The notes beneath the pieces were generated by a model. The model saw only the letters and a list, made by a program, of their open reading frames with translations. It was not told the DNA's origin and searched no databases. A stretch of 64,000 nt of DNA. Source: Panicum virgatum. Lineage: Eukaryota; Streptophyta; Magnoliopsida; Poales; Poaceae. Of the stretch, positions 9,945 to 22,252 are shown in pieces (the stretch's first letter is position 1; each line of letters starts with the position of its first letter). Made by a program: the position numbers and the translations under genes. The DNA is taken from contig NC_053144.1 in assembly GCF_016808335.1 (NCBI RefSeq), positions 58,978,195-59,042,194 of the forward strand, given 5' to 3'.

Positions 9945-12900
9945 TTAGGCCTTAGTCTTCTTGGGCACCGCCAGGCGCTCCCGGAAATCATCCTCCATGA
10001 GCACCAAACCGTCGCGCAGGACGACCTTGGGCTCCCACCCAAGAACTTCCTTGGCCTTTGTGATGTCTGGCTTCCTCTGGCGAGGATCATCAGGAGTGTT
10101 CTCAGTCATCGTCACTGTCACTTCCGGGTTGATCAACTGCAAAGCAGGCATGTCAGTAAACCATTAAGATTTACCAAGATTAAAAAAAAGAAAGGATTGC
10201 AATTATATAATATACAGCTTACCTCCTTCACATTCTCAGCAAGTTCCAGCATGGTAAATTCACCTAAACAATAAATATATCCATTTAGCAGAAAGAAGAA
10301 GGAACCTGACTTCTTTAACATAGGAATGCTTATGACAAATTTATAACGCTGACTGAACTGACAACTGTGTGGCAGCAAAAGTAAATACATAGATGAATTT
10401 TACCTGGGTTACCCAAGTTAATCGGTCCAGTGTTGTTTCCATTCATCAGCTTAATAAGACCATCAACCTACATTGAAATGATGTAGTTGTCTATATTATG
10501 CACTGAAAGAGCCATGAGAAATTATGAATCCAATTTTGCAAATGCAATGGAAGACAAACCATATCGGCAACGTAGCAGAAGCTCCTAGTCTGTGTGCCTG
10601 GTTTCTGGACAGTCAGGGGTTCGCCACTAGAAGATTGTGAAAGAAAAAAGGTAAGCCACCAAAACCATCTGGACACATGCTGAACTGAAACAGAAGAAAT
10701 CCAACAATTATTACCGAACAGCCTGAGCAATGAAGTTGCTAACAACACGGCCATCATCAATGTTCATCCTAGGCCCGTAGGTGTTGAAAATCCTGGCAAT
10801 TCGGATTTCTGCAGACATGGTCGACAAATATTAATAAGGACAAATCATAAATCCCAGAGTAATAACGGAACAAAAAGGGCTATCAGCTAATAGTGAAGTT
10901 TAAGTACACAAAGTATTACCAATGCCATGCTGCCTGTGATAGTCGAACATCAGTGTCTCCGCTACACGCTTACCCTCATCATAACAACTCCTGACTCCTG
11001 ATAGGGAAAAAAAATCAAAATGGTAAGATAACTTGAAAGTAAATTTATGGAAAGAAGAGGAAAATATATTGCATTGGCCAGACGAAAAAAATTACCAATT
11101 GGGTTAACATTGCCCCAATAGGCCTCGGTTTGAGGATGCTCCAGCGGATCACCATAGACTTCAGAGGTTGAAGTCAACAAAATCCTGCGATTGAACATAA
11201 ATTCCATTTAATACAGCTTTTTCACATGGAGGCATTGGAAGAATCAATAGGCATGATTACCAACCTAGCTCCAACTCTCTTTGCAAGTCCCAGCATGTTA
11301 AGGGTCCCAATAACATTAGTCTTGATGGTCTGTTCAGGAAATTATAGACATTTCAATACAATGAACGGTCAGGAAAAACAAAGAAATGATATACTTCTCA
11401 CAGAACAGAGACTTGCATACCTTAACAGGATTGTGCTTGTAGAAGATTGGGGAAGCAGGGCAAGCAAGGTGATAGATTTGGTCAACCTCCACAAGCAGCG
11501 GTTGGGTGACATCTAAAACAGTGAGGAAGAATTTACAGCATAAGAGCATAACTCATGACTCCTGAGGAAGAAATTATACTTAAAATGAAATGACTGAGAC
11601 TAGGTATTCATTAAATTGTTTTTCCAAGACATGATGAATACTATTAATTTGAGTATATGATCTGTCCCGTCATCACATTTTCATGATCAGAAATGAAGAA
11701 AGTTACAACACCAGTGTCAGAAAAAATAACTTGAATGCACATGCTTGTACTCCGAATATGAGTTGCCATTAGCAAGTTCCAAATAATAGTCAATGACCAA
11801 TTAAGAGAAAAAAGAAAGTTAATTCAGTCAACAGACAACTCGGATCATGCTATTGGACAAGCATTGAATATATGGCACAATAATTGCATGCTACTTGAAT
11901 TGTCATTGACTAACCATGATTCAAATTTTCAGGAACCTTTGAAAAAGACGAAAATAACTACAGCTTACAAGTGACAGTACAGTACTAGTCAACAACTAAG
12001 GCTTCAATAATAAAGTCAGAAAACATTAAGCTCCATTAAACGAACAACAAAGGACATGTTACGGCAAACACAGAGACAGCATAAAGAAATAGCACTTTAT
12101 TTGCCATTGACTATCCAAGATCAATAACTCAGGATCCTATGAAAGAGAAGACTTAAAGCAATACCAACATAATTGAATTTGTGGCAATGCAGAGACCTAT
12201 ACTAGCAAATGTCTTCAAGAATGCATAGTTAACTAGTAGTTATTTTACCGTGGCGGATGAGCTCAAATCTTGGGTGGCCGATCCACTTCTTCAGATTGTC
12301 TTTTGAACCAGTGAAGAAGTTATCAGCAACAATGACCTGGACACAACAGAACAGGGTTAAAAAATGTATGCCAGACAGGATCTGTAACAAGGATCCTAGA
12401 ACTAAAAGGTTTTTCCAACCCACAAATTGAGAGCAGTATGAACTATGAAACAACACTACCGTAAATAGCCCTCAATCCTTAGAACAGCACTCCACATGAG
12501 CCAACAACTATCTTAGGAAGCTCAAAATGAAGTACCTCTAACAGGATCTCTAAAGCATTGCCAGTGGACCTTTGTGATCTTTCAAAGCCACAAACAGATC
12601 CACGAAACAACACTCTGAACTACAGTCATGATATAGCATGAGCTCTATCAAGTAATGCACGCTTTGCTGCTGGATCTCACTCAATACAGTGATCACTCAC
12701 ATTACCAATCAGATCCACAGAAGCACCCAATGCTCGAGCAAAGCTTCCAGCTATAGCTTAATACATCAATTGCCCCGACATGATGCAAAATGTAACTCGA
12801 AAGCTTGCTGCCCAGAGATCTGGAAGCACAATTGTCTCCCACCAACGTCCCTTTCAAGCAGATCTAGACCCACTTAGTTCCTGGCCTTATCACTCGGATG

Positions 12901-13305
12901 AGATCTAGACGCCCTCCATCATAATGGGTTTGACCAAACACATGGACGCAGGCCGATCCCGCAAACCAACGAGCAATGAAGTGCTATGCTACGGGATCTC
13001 AGTCAGGGCGCGCGTACCTCGTGCTTCTCGTTCTCCATGAGCTTGTCGACGAGGTGCGAGCCGATGAAGCCCGCCCCACCGGTGACCAGGATCCGCAGGT
13101 TGGCCTGGATCACACAGCAATTCGGCACCGACGATCAGGATCCGGAAACACGCGAGCCGGGCAAGGCCACACGGCGAGGGAGGAGATCCGGCGACGGAGA
13201 TCGCGCCCTCACCTGGAAGAACTTGGAGAAGCGGAGCGGCGAGGGGGTCGGCGGCGGGCGGGAGGTGGTATGCTCGCCGTTGCTGCCATTGGTCTCCTGC
13301 GCCAT
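9945..13305 (-). CDS. UXS: UDP-glucuronic acid decarboxylase (UDP-xylose synthase), cytosolic type
   Basis: Twelve coding exons, complement of join(9945..10136, 10223..10263, 10404..10467, 10560..10626, 10715..10808, 10920..10997, 11096..11184, 11265..11329, 11421..11512, 12249..12336, 13018..13104, 13213..13305), sum to 1050 nt = 349 aa with all phases consistent and all GT-AG. The enzyme oxidises and decarboxylates UDP-glucuronate to UDP-xylose, the donor for xylan and xyloglucan. Visible are the NAD motif GGAGFIGSH (from residue 40), TSTSEVYGD, the YxxxK motif in SCYDEGKR and [12 protein letters not shown]. There is no N-terminal membrane anchor, so this is the short soluble isoform (Arabidopsis UXS3/5/6-like) rather than the Golgi type II form. 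Introns 11513-12248 and 12337-13017 are the largest. Confidence 0.96.
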
Positions 13306-13620
13306 CGCGTCGCGCACCTGGTTCCGCCCAGATCCAACCCAAACCACACGCGTCAGGCGTCAGATAGAAATCACACGCACCGCGGAACGGGACGGAACCA
13401 AAAGCGATCACGCAATTGCGAGCGAGCGAGCAACGAAGAAGCGTGGGGAGGGGAGGGGAGGGGACGGGGCGCGGCGCTCACCCAGCAGCTGGCGCAGGGG
13501 ATTGGGCTCGGCTTGCTTGGCTCGGACAGACACGGGGAACGGGCGGTTTGAATCGGATTAGACTGGGGGCGGACGACGAGGAGGCCTTCCAGATCTGAGC
13601 CGTATTTATAGATCCCGCGC
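13306..13620 (-). promoter_or_regulatory. UXS 5'UTR with intron, and TATA box
   Basis: On the minus strand a leader exon ends at 13482 with donor GTGAGC and the acceptor CAG ends at 13318, giving a 164-bp 5'UTR intron 13 bp before the ATG. TATAAATA lies at 13603-13610, so transcription should start near 13575. An alternative is no splicing of the leader. Confidence 0.65.
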
Positions 13621-14954
13621 TACGCACTCCCGGAGCAGCACAGAGGGAAGGAGAGGGGAGATGCAGGCAGTCAGGCCAGGCCCCAGCACCACCACCGATT
13701 GCTGCTACCAACCGGCCTAATCACAGATCTCACCGCCACCCGACGCCACAATTAATTCCTCCCCCTTTCCGATCTGGTGCCAATAAGAAACTAGTAGTAA
13801 TCCGTGCAGCGGAGGGGGTGACGGGGACGAGGAGGGAGGAGCAGACATTTGCGCTTCCAATGGAAGCAAAGGTGCCGGTGCTGGTGCCCGGCCGCGCGCG
13901 AGATTCCAACGGGTGCCGCGTGCGATCGATGGCGACAGCGCAGCGCGCCCGGACCCGGACGCCCGCGGCCGGGCCCCCGCCGTCGTCACGTCACCGCGCG
14001 TTCTTTGTTTAGTGGCGCGATTAGGCGCGCGTTTGGTGCGATCTGGGCGACTTGGGAGTGAGATCGGTCGGTCGAGCAGTCGAGGGCAGGAGCGGTCGTT
14101 CGGCTGGCAGGTGGGGCCTCGATGGCGGGTGAGGCTCGCGAGCTGCCCGGCTCCTGGTTCTGGCGCGGGGCCGGCGAGTTCGAGCCGACGCGCTGTTGGA
14201 CGTGGTACGGGGCTGTCGGGTACGGCGGAGCGGCGAGGTGCCGACTCGTTGCTTGCGACATACGGCGCATCATGATTCAGAGCCGTCGATTGGGTCCGGG
14301 CTAAGATTAGATTAGGCGATTAGAGAGCGGCACGGGATTAAATGGGAGGTCTCAGATTATGATACCGGGCGAATGAAGAAGCTCGAGGCTTTGCCTTGGC
14401 ACCGGGATAAGAATATTCTACTAATTCACGTTCACGTCGCGGTCGGTCCAACCTAAACCAACAGAGAAATGCCCCAACTTTTCTCTGAGAGCTAGTAGCA
14501 GCCTAGCAGCTAGCACTAGTGGGAGGTTACACGCAGAGTAATGAACGTAACCGATAGCAGAGCATGTGATTGCGATTGCTGCCGTGAGTTTTAATCTTGG
14601 CACGTATAGAGCCGGGCTCCGCCTCAGGCATTTCATTTTTTTTTCTTTTTGTCGCGGCACTTTGCAGCATGCGCTGGTTGTTGCGATTTTCTTTTTTTTT
14701 CTGTTGGGTCCTGCGTTTCCGCCCTGAGCTGCCGGCGACATGTTACTGTTACCTTTCTCTGTTCTTGGCGATGGGTTAGCGTTACTACTGTCACCCTGCT
14801 TGCTTGCCTGAAGATAGACGGTCATTGATCCCAGTGAAGTGATTCAGAGCCGCTCAAAGCGAAACGAGCGAGTCAGCGAGACAGAACCTAGCCGACGAGC
14901 AGGGATTGAGCATTGTCTGTGGGTATAATAAGCAAAGGTCAACGGCCAAACCCC
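13621..14954. other. Upstream region of UXS, no gene seen
   Basis: GC-rich to about 14300, then mixed composition. ORFs on both strands look like chance reading of GC-rich DNA. No repeat ends are recognised. Confidence 0.4.
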
Positions 14955-17168
14955 TGAAGCGCCCCGACCCGAAGATCAAGGCTAAACCATGTATTAATTA
15001 CCAAATAAGGTCTCCGGCATAATACATGTTACATCAAGTGGAGTCCAGAGTCATACAGAGCTTTATTTAACACGTACATGAGGAGTAAAGTGACAACACA
15101 AAGCTACACAGAACAACCACAGGATAACAACTAGCATAGCGACATGCAGGACTAGCTCTTCATCCATCACGGCTCCACTCGATCAGCTTGGGTGCGGACA
15201 CGATCTACTCGTAGTCTTCCGGCACAAAGTCTGGATCCTCTGGAGGAAAAATCAACAGAGGTGAGTACAAAAGTACTCAGCAAGCTCCACCTCACCTTAC
15301 GGGAGGGGGATGACATGCACGACACACATTGAGCACCATGCATTAGCAATGCAACTAATGGTATGCAACTCTTTCTGACACAACCCACAATAGGTAGCTC
15401 ACTGGTTGTCAGGACCACACCGTAGCCTGCCCATACCGTGGACACGGACCATTCGAATGGATTATACACTCTGCAGAGGTCGTACACTGTACCCATAAGC
15501 TCGACTGCCCGAACGGACAACCGACATAGCCGACACCCAGCCGTGGTCACGCCCCAACCCGGTCACACAAACCCTCGGGCCCTGACCCCAATGGTCTATA
15601 CTCGTAAACCATCCCTGCGACCGTCAGGCTAACCAGTGGGATTAGGCTAAGTCCGGCCCATACCGGAACCTGTGGTCGTACTAAAGTAAACTAGGTGAGA
15701 TGTCAAAACAACTCGGTCCTTATGGTTCACCAGGGCAGCAACCATCTCTCAACATAACAACTCGAACCTACCACCACGGTAGCACTCACCCGCCAGTCTA
15801 CCACCACGGTAGCGCCGGCTCCAGCACACCCAGCTGCCCTGGTCTCAGCCAGCTCCCTTCGTATCCTATTCTCAGTTTCTGGATATGCATGACTACTCAG
15901 ATGCATGCATGAGCACACTCAATCACTCAAGTACTAGTATATGTAATCGATCCTAGACCCAGGCTACAGCTAAACGTCCTCACATGGATGCAACCGCTCA
16001 CGTAGGGGTCGATGAAACTTGCCTTCGCTTGCGTACGCGTCGGCGGCGGCGGCTTCCTGCTCGTGGTATGGGTCTTCAGGCTCCTTGGCAGGCTCCTCCT
16101 CGGTCACTCCGTGATCTACGAGCGGAAACGGCACAACCGGCAAACAAACACAAGCAAGCAATAAGCTCAAATGGAGATGAAAATAGGAGGAATAGATAAT
16201 ATATGATTTGAGGAGAGTTTAGGAAAAAGAGCTACATAAAAAGGAGTTGATATGAAGGAGATATTGAGTTTTTGGTTAGTAGAATGATTTGGATTAAGTG
16301 CTCACGGTCTGGTGGGTGTTTTGGGCTTTTGTTGTGGAGTTAATGGTCGGGAGAGCTGCCTGCCATCTCACCTTGGCGCGGAACAGCTCGAGGAAGAGGA
16401 CCAAGTGTTGGAGCTTCGTCTCGTGAGTGAGCTGGGCTCGGAAGAAGTGGTTCAGCTGGCGGAGTGAAGAGGCTCGGTGTGCTTGGGCTGGTGACGGGGC
16501 TCATCACGGCCTTGCTCCTTTTATAGGCGAGGAGAGCAGCAGCGGCGTCGCGCAAGGACGGGCGACGGCGTGAGCTGCGGCAGCTCGTCGTCAACGCGAA
16601 TAGTGGCAGCACTGAAGGCGCGAGCGCCGAGGCGGCAAAGCCGGCAAGGGCGCTGCAGCGGCGTGGGCGAGGTAGGGACGCGGGAGCGGGCGACACGGCG
16701 TGATGCCGGCGGCAGTGCGCGGTCCTGTTGTGGGGCCGGCATGTCGCGCGTGCGCGAGCGAGAGCGAGCGGGTGAGGCGGTTTGGCGGAAAAAATCTCGG
16801 CCGGCATTGTTCGTGGCGACCCCGATTTTTAGCGAGGTGGGTGCTGCCATGACGGGTCTTTTCAAAGTCAATGGTGTGGGTACTCTGTGGCTTCCAGGGA
16901 ATGATGAAGTTATGGCAAAGGAGGTAGGCGCTGTCATGATTGTCTGGAAATTATGGCATGGTACGGTGACTTGAGAGGCTTTTATGGAAATGAGATGATT
17001 TTTGTCGTGGGTGCAAGCATGCGTATGCTGGTTACTGGAGGAAATGAATGTACTAACGCAAGGCATGAGTATAAAATAGTTTACCTAGTAGTTATGTAAC
17101 ACCTCATATAATGTTAGTATTATTTTATGTTACTAAATTAATTGCAACATAAGTTTTATTTTAGTGAT

Positions 17169-20100
17169 TGTTGGAAAATTGAGGTGGCCCTACTAAGTTG
17201 AGGATCTACACCAACTCACTTCAGAGTCGGTCAGCATCTAGTTATTTAGTGTACCGGTGTAACATCCCTATTTTTATTACTAAAATAAAACTTATTTTGT
17301 GATTAAATAGGCAACGTAAATTAATATAATACTATCTTTATAAGAGGTGTTACATAATTAAACTACTAAGCAATCCTTGCGGTACGCACATGCTCGAGCT
17401 GCTGCTGAGTCCACTCCACGTACGAGCTCACAAACCAGGCTTGCTTGTCTCCTACGCTTGCCTGGCTCCCTCACGGAGCACATGGGCCCGCGTCGGGACC
17501 GCACGCTGCACCCGGCACCACGCCGTGCCGACCAGCGTCGTGCCCCCACTCCGCTGCAGCTTTGCTCGACGGCCTGCCCGCCCTCGTCGCTCGCACTGCT
17601 CGACGATGACCTCCGCAATCCACGCCGGAGCTGTGCCCCACGGCAGGTCGAATCATCTTACCAGCCTCGGAACTCCACGACGTAGCTGTGCCGTTGTCGC
17701 CGCGCACAGATCCCGGGCGAGAATTTTTGCCACGAACCGCCTGTGGCCGCCCATAATTTGGGCCGGGTGCTGCACCGTGATGCCTCGCACCATCCGCAGC
17801 TCGTCGCTGTTCCTTCCCGGGAGCTGATAAAAACTCTATTTGTAGCATCCCTGTTTTGCTTGCGTGAAGAAGCTGCCCAACCTGTCCCCTGCCTCGGCCA
17901 GTGAACTGCCTTGTCCCCGAGAGCCGTGCTGCTGTAACGTCCATGCTTTCAGCTTGCGTAAAGAAGCTACCAAGCCTGCCTCCGCTGCGCTGCTCCGTCA
18001 TATCGCGGCTGCACTGTGCTGAGTCGTCGCGCACAGCACCGGCCCAGATTTTTTCCCCGTGCGAACCGCCTTACCCCGTCTATAAAAGACCCCGTGCTCT
18101 CCGGGAAGGCTACCCAGAAAAGCTTCCCCATACCCTCCGTTTCCGTAACCCAAGTTCCTACTGTTCCCGACCCAAGACCCAAAAACCACAGGTAAGCCAC
18201 CCTCGTTCATAGCTACCCTGAGCCTCTTTTACCATTTCTTTCTGATACACTAGAATAGTTGCACAAACTACTTATAGCCAAAATACTAACCCTTGCTGGT
18301 ACCCCTAACCTTTTTATCGACGTAATAGAAACAACCTTCACTTTGTAAAATCAATATCTTGCTCATCTTAACTCCGTTTATTACGATTATTGTTCCAAAA
18401 CTCATCAAAAAGTATAATCTATCAAATAAAATTATATTTGTGTGTTGTATTGATATGTTTTATCCTGTTGTGTGGCGGTACGTTCGTACTTTGCTGGCGG
18501 GACAGACGCTATTCCGGAGGAGGACCCGGAGAACCAAGGCGACCAGGAGCGTGCCACGTCGGACGACGCATACGCAAGCGAAGGCAAGTTTCATCGACCC
18601 CTACGTGAGCGGTTGCATCCATGTGAGGACGGTTAGCTGTAGCTTGGGTCTAGGATCGATTACATATACCAGAACTTGAGTGATTGAGTGTGCTCATGCA
18701 TGCATCTGAGTAGTCATGCATATCCAGAACTGAGAATAGGATACAAAGGGATCTGGCTGAGACCAGGGCAGCTGGGTATGCTGGAGCCGGCGCTACCGTG
18801 GTGGTAGACTGGCAGGTGAGTGCTACCGTGGTGGTAGGCTCGAGTTGACATGTTGAGGGATGGTTGCTGCCTTGGTGAACCATAAGGACCGAGTTGTTTT
18901 GACATCTCACCTAGCTTACTTTAGTACGACCACAGGTTCCGGTATGGGCCGGACTTAGCCTAATCCCACTGGTTAGCCTGACGGTCGCAGGGATGGTTTA
19001 CGGGTATAGACCATTGGGGTCAGGGCCCGAGGGTTTGTGCGGCCGGGCTGGGGTGTGACCACGGCTGGGTGTCGGCTATGTCGGTTGTCCATTCGGGCAG
19101 CCGAGCGTGTGGGTACAGTGTACGACCTCTGCAGAGTGTATAATCCATTCGAATGGTCCGTGTCCACGGTATGGACAGGCTACGGTGTGGTCCTGACAAC
19201 TAGTGAGCTACCTATTGTGGGTTGTGTTGGGAAGGTGTTGCATACCATTAGTTGCGTTGCTAATGCATTGTGCTTAATGTGCATCGTGCATGTCATTCCC
19301 CTCCCGTAGGGTGAGGTGGAGCTTGCTGAGTACTTTTGTACTCACCCCTGTTGATTTTCCTCTAGATGATCCAGACTTTGTGCCGGAAGACTACGAGTAG
19401 ATCGTGTCCGCACCCAAGCTGATCGAGTGGAGCCGTGATGGATGAAGAGCTAGTCCTGCATGTCGCTATGCTAGTTGTTATCCTATGGTTGTTCTGTGTA
19501 GCTTTGTGTTGTCACTTTACTTCTCATGTACGTGTTAAATAAAGCTCTGTATGACTCTGGACTCCACTTGATGTAACATGTATTATGCCGGAGACCTTAT
19601 TCGGTAATTAATACATGGTTTAGCCTTGATCTTCGGGTTGGGGCGCTTCAACCGGGTTCTTTTGACGGCAGTGCCGCCTTTTGCTTCAGGGAGGCAGAGC
19701 CTACCAACAGATGAAGCTGGCTTCCGGGTGGCAGAGCCAACCTTCGATGAAGCCCAGACCCTTTTGTGATCCCGGGTGGCAGAGCCAACATTCGATGGAT
19801 CACAACTTATACACTAAGTACTAAGCTTAACCGGAAGACTAGCACTTATAAAGACGCTTACCTTATTGGAGCAACAAAGGAACACACACCTAGTACACTC
19901 TACCTATGCTTACTTCTACTATGCCCTTGGATGTGTGTGGGATGGAGTGGAGTAGTATGGCATGGCAAGGGGTGGCACCCTCTTTATATAGGCACCCATA
20001 CCCTCTTGGATGAGTGACACATGTCACACTCTAGGAGGTTCTCTATAAATATCTAAGTTCCCTACAAATATCTAATTCTAGAAAATTCTAAATTTTACCA

Positions 20101-20255
20101 TGACAAGAAAATATCTAAGCTTCTTGTCTTCTTATGATTCTTGTGGAACATTCTAGAACCTTGTCATGGTGAACAAAATTATGCCATTATTTATCCTTAT
20201 TTTTTATAGAACCTTCTAGAAGTTTGCATTATAAATTTCAACACTCCCCTTAATC
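17169..20255 (-). mobile_element. Middle insertion 'B': Copia-type LTR plus polypurine tract, split by C
   Basis: A perfect 5-bp duplication GTGAT borders it (17164-17168 and 20256-20260). On the minus strand it reads GATTAAGGGGAG (20255-20244), then an LTR starting TGTTGAAATTT at 20243 and ending TTCCAACA at 17169, with terminal inverted repeats TGTTG/CAACA. LTR C splits it, leaving about 690 bp of its own sequence. Near 19690-19790 it holds three imperfect repeats containing GGCAGAGCC, and on the plus strand a TTTATATAGG box near 19983. Confidence 0.7.
17258..19650 (+). mobile_element. Inner solo LTR 'C' (same family as A, opposite strand)
   Basis: 2393 bp from TGTAACATCCC to GGGGCGCTTCA with a perfect 5-bp duplication ACCGG (17253-17257 and 19651-19655). 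Its last 1.1 kb (about 18560-19650) is a near-perfect reverse complement of LTR A 14955-16050; the middle parts are more diverged. It includes the palindromic GAGTACTTTTGTACTC near 19327 and paired CTACCGTGGTGGTAG motifs near 18793 and 18823. No internal coding domain is present. Confidence 0.85.
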
Positions 20256-20278
20256 GTGATGAAAACTGGGATGTTACA

Positions 20279-20677
20279 CCCCCGCGCGGCAGATCTTGAA
20301 ATGAAAGGCACATCATCGTCTACATAAAAAAAGAAGAAGAGGAAGGAACAGATCGAGGTTTTTATGGGCTGGCTGCTTGGAAGTGCATCGAGATATTCCT
20401 TGCTTCGGACACGAGATCTTCCATTCCTGCGCACCGGTAGCGGTGGCCCATGTGTTTCACTGACTCGCAGCTTGACCTGGGGAGCTCCCGAGGTCAGCTC
20501 TCAGTCACCGATCCTCGATAGCGTAGCACGTCTGGTCCACCGTGGTGGTGTCGCGAGTGCGGGCAGAATCGATTCATGGCGAGCTGCTAGAGAGTCTGGC
20601 TCGCTCGCGAGTACAGGAACTCTGAACCGCGAGTTCCTGTACACAGATTTTGACAGCTCCCACGCACGCATCGACGA
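20279..20677. other. Short host segment between LTR A and a hAT element
   Basis: About 400 bp of unique-looking sequence with no recognisable gene. It ends at the 8-bp target site of the hAT element. Confidence 0.35.
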
Positions 20678-20685
20678 CGTGCGAA

Positions 20686-22244
20686 CAGGGTTCACCTTTT
20701 CGTTTTTTTTCCGAATCCCGCCGTTTGCCGGAAACGAAATTTCGGCCGAAATTCGCTAATTCCGAACGGAAAGGGAATTCAAATTCAAAAAACGAAATTT
20801 CGGTGAATTCCGACCGAAATTTCGGTGATTTGGACCGAAATTTCGGTGATTTCGACCGGAAAATGATGTCAGTTGTGATTTTCCTACTGTTCCCGAGGTC
20901 AAATGAAAAACTTTTGAATACCAACTTTGTTCAGTTTTTCGAGATCTACAACTTTTGTTTCAGGAACTTTTTCATTTGAGCAATGGTTTGAAAGTTATTT
21001 AATTATTTCAAAAACTACCAATTAAAAGTCTTGTCATTTCATGTGACAACTTTCATTTTCTCTCTTAGGCCTCAACTGGACTTTTATTATTCTTGTTATG
21101 GCGGATATTCCTATAAATTTTTAGGGACATTAGTTGATCCAATTGAAAGTTGTTTTAAATCCAGGACAAACATGATTTGAATTGGTTATCAATTCATGTG
21201 ACAGTGTTTGAATTTTTTGTTTGATTCAATTTGTATAGAGAATTGTTAAAGCATTCTGAAAGGTGTGTTTTCCGGCAGTTTTCCAACGGAAAGTTTTCCC
21301 CTGCTCTATAGATGGTGACAATTCTCTTGTGGCCTAAGATTTTGGTCACATGCATGCTGTGGATGCAAGAATTTGACCTTCTCTTCTTATCCTCGGGACT
21401 GGAATGGCGTCGGAGGAAATTCACTGGAATCAAGGTTACAGTCACCGACCTACTATTGCAATGCAAAGCTTTCTTCCACGAAGTGGGGGCAGATCAAAGG
21501 CCACAACTGACTTAATCTGCTGTTGCCAATGGAGAAGAATTGCCAATGGAATTTAACACGTATCAGCAATGGCCACAACTTCAAAAAAAAAAACTCCCAA
21601 GTCTCCACAGTTACCGGCTACAAAGCTAGAAGAAGAGCCAGATCGAGGGCCTGGTTAAGAATAATAGACTACAGCAGACAGAGGGCTTTAGCTGCCATCT
21701 CATTCGATCTCACCGCTACATACAAAAGAAAAGAGCTGCTAGATGATAATATAAAAGCAGATGCAAAAGGCAAAAGCGAAGCAAGATTGACGACGAGCCT
21801 AATTGGACAGCACGAGGAAACCAGATCTACTAGTCTACTGATGAGAGTATAGTCCACCCGGGCCGGCCGATGGATCATCATCCTAGTTGTAGGTATGCAT
21901 ATGAAATTGAATAGGTACCTCACCAATATCATGATAAACCAAAGTCTAGTTGAAGTCGAGGGGAGAAAACAAATTTTTGCACATGAAATGACGAGTCATT
22001 CAAATTACGGTTTCAAATGTTAATTTTAGTCTAGCAAATGATCTTAGATTTGAGTGTGTTCTAGTCCTATTTGCTCAGAAGAACACCTAGTTTTTTATCA
22101 TATTTTTTCCCAATTTTTTACAAATATTTTTGAATTTTTAAATTTGAAAATGAAAAATGGCGAAAAATACCGGAATTCCATTTCCCGGCTACTAGCGAAA
22201 ACGGAAAATTTTCCGGCGGTTTTCCGCCGGAAAGTTGAACCCTG
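20686..22244. mobile_element. Non-autonomous hAT element, 1559 bp
   Basis: It starts CAGGGTTCACCTTT and ends AAAGTTGAACCCTG, a terminal inverted repeat of the hAT CAGGG type, flanked by a perfect 8-bp duplication CGTGCGAA (20678-20685 and 22245-22252). The left subterminal region holds a run of CGAAATTTCGG palindromes (20738-20857); the right one holds GGAAAATTTTCCGGCGG-type palindromes (22203-22232). There is no transposase ORF, so an external hAT transposase would be needed. Confidence 0.9.
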
Positions 22245-22252
22245 CGTGCGAA

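Larger units (their letters stand above)
14955..20278 (-). mobile_element. Outer solo LTR 'A' (Gypsy-like), split by insertion B
   Basis: Reading the minus strand, the LTR starts TGTAACATCCC at 20278, is interrupted after 20261, resumes at 17168 and ends GGGGCGCTTCA at 14955, about 2.23 kb in total. Removing insertion B makes its first bases align closely with the start of LTR C (TGTAACATCCC, then a T-rich stretch, then TAAAATAAAACTT). The flanks are ACCCC and CCCCC, an imperfect 5-bp duplication. No second LTR or internal domain is present, so it is a solo LTR. Ty3/Gypsy is inferred from the LTR style, not from any protein. Confidence 0.75.

Noticed and set aside
13912..14280. ORFs of up to 120 codons on both strands upstream of UXS
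   Set aside because: GC-rich sequence rarely has stops; the readings overlap on both strands and have no motif.
14955..19650. One large foldback DNA transposon with kilobase TIRs
   Set aside because: The two arms have separate TSDs and opposite-strand LTR ends (TG...CA), and a third element lies between; nested LTRs explain it better.
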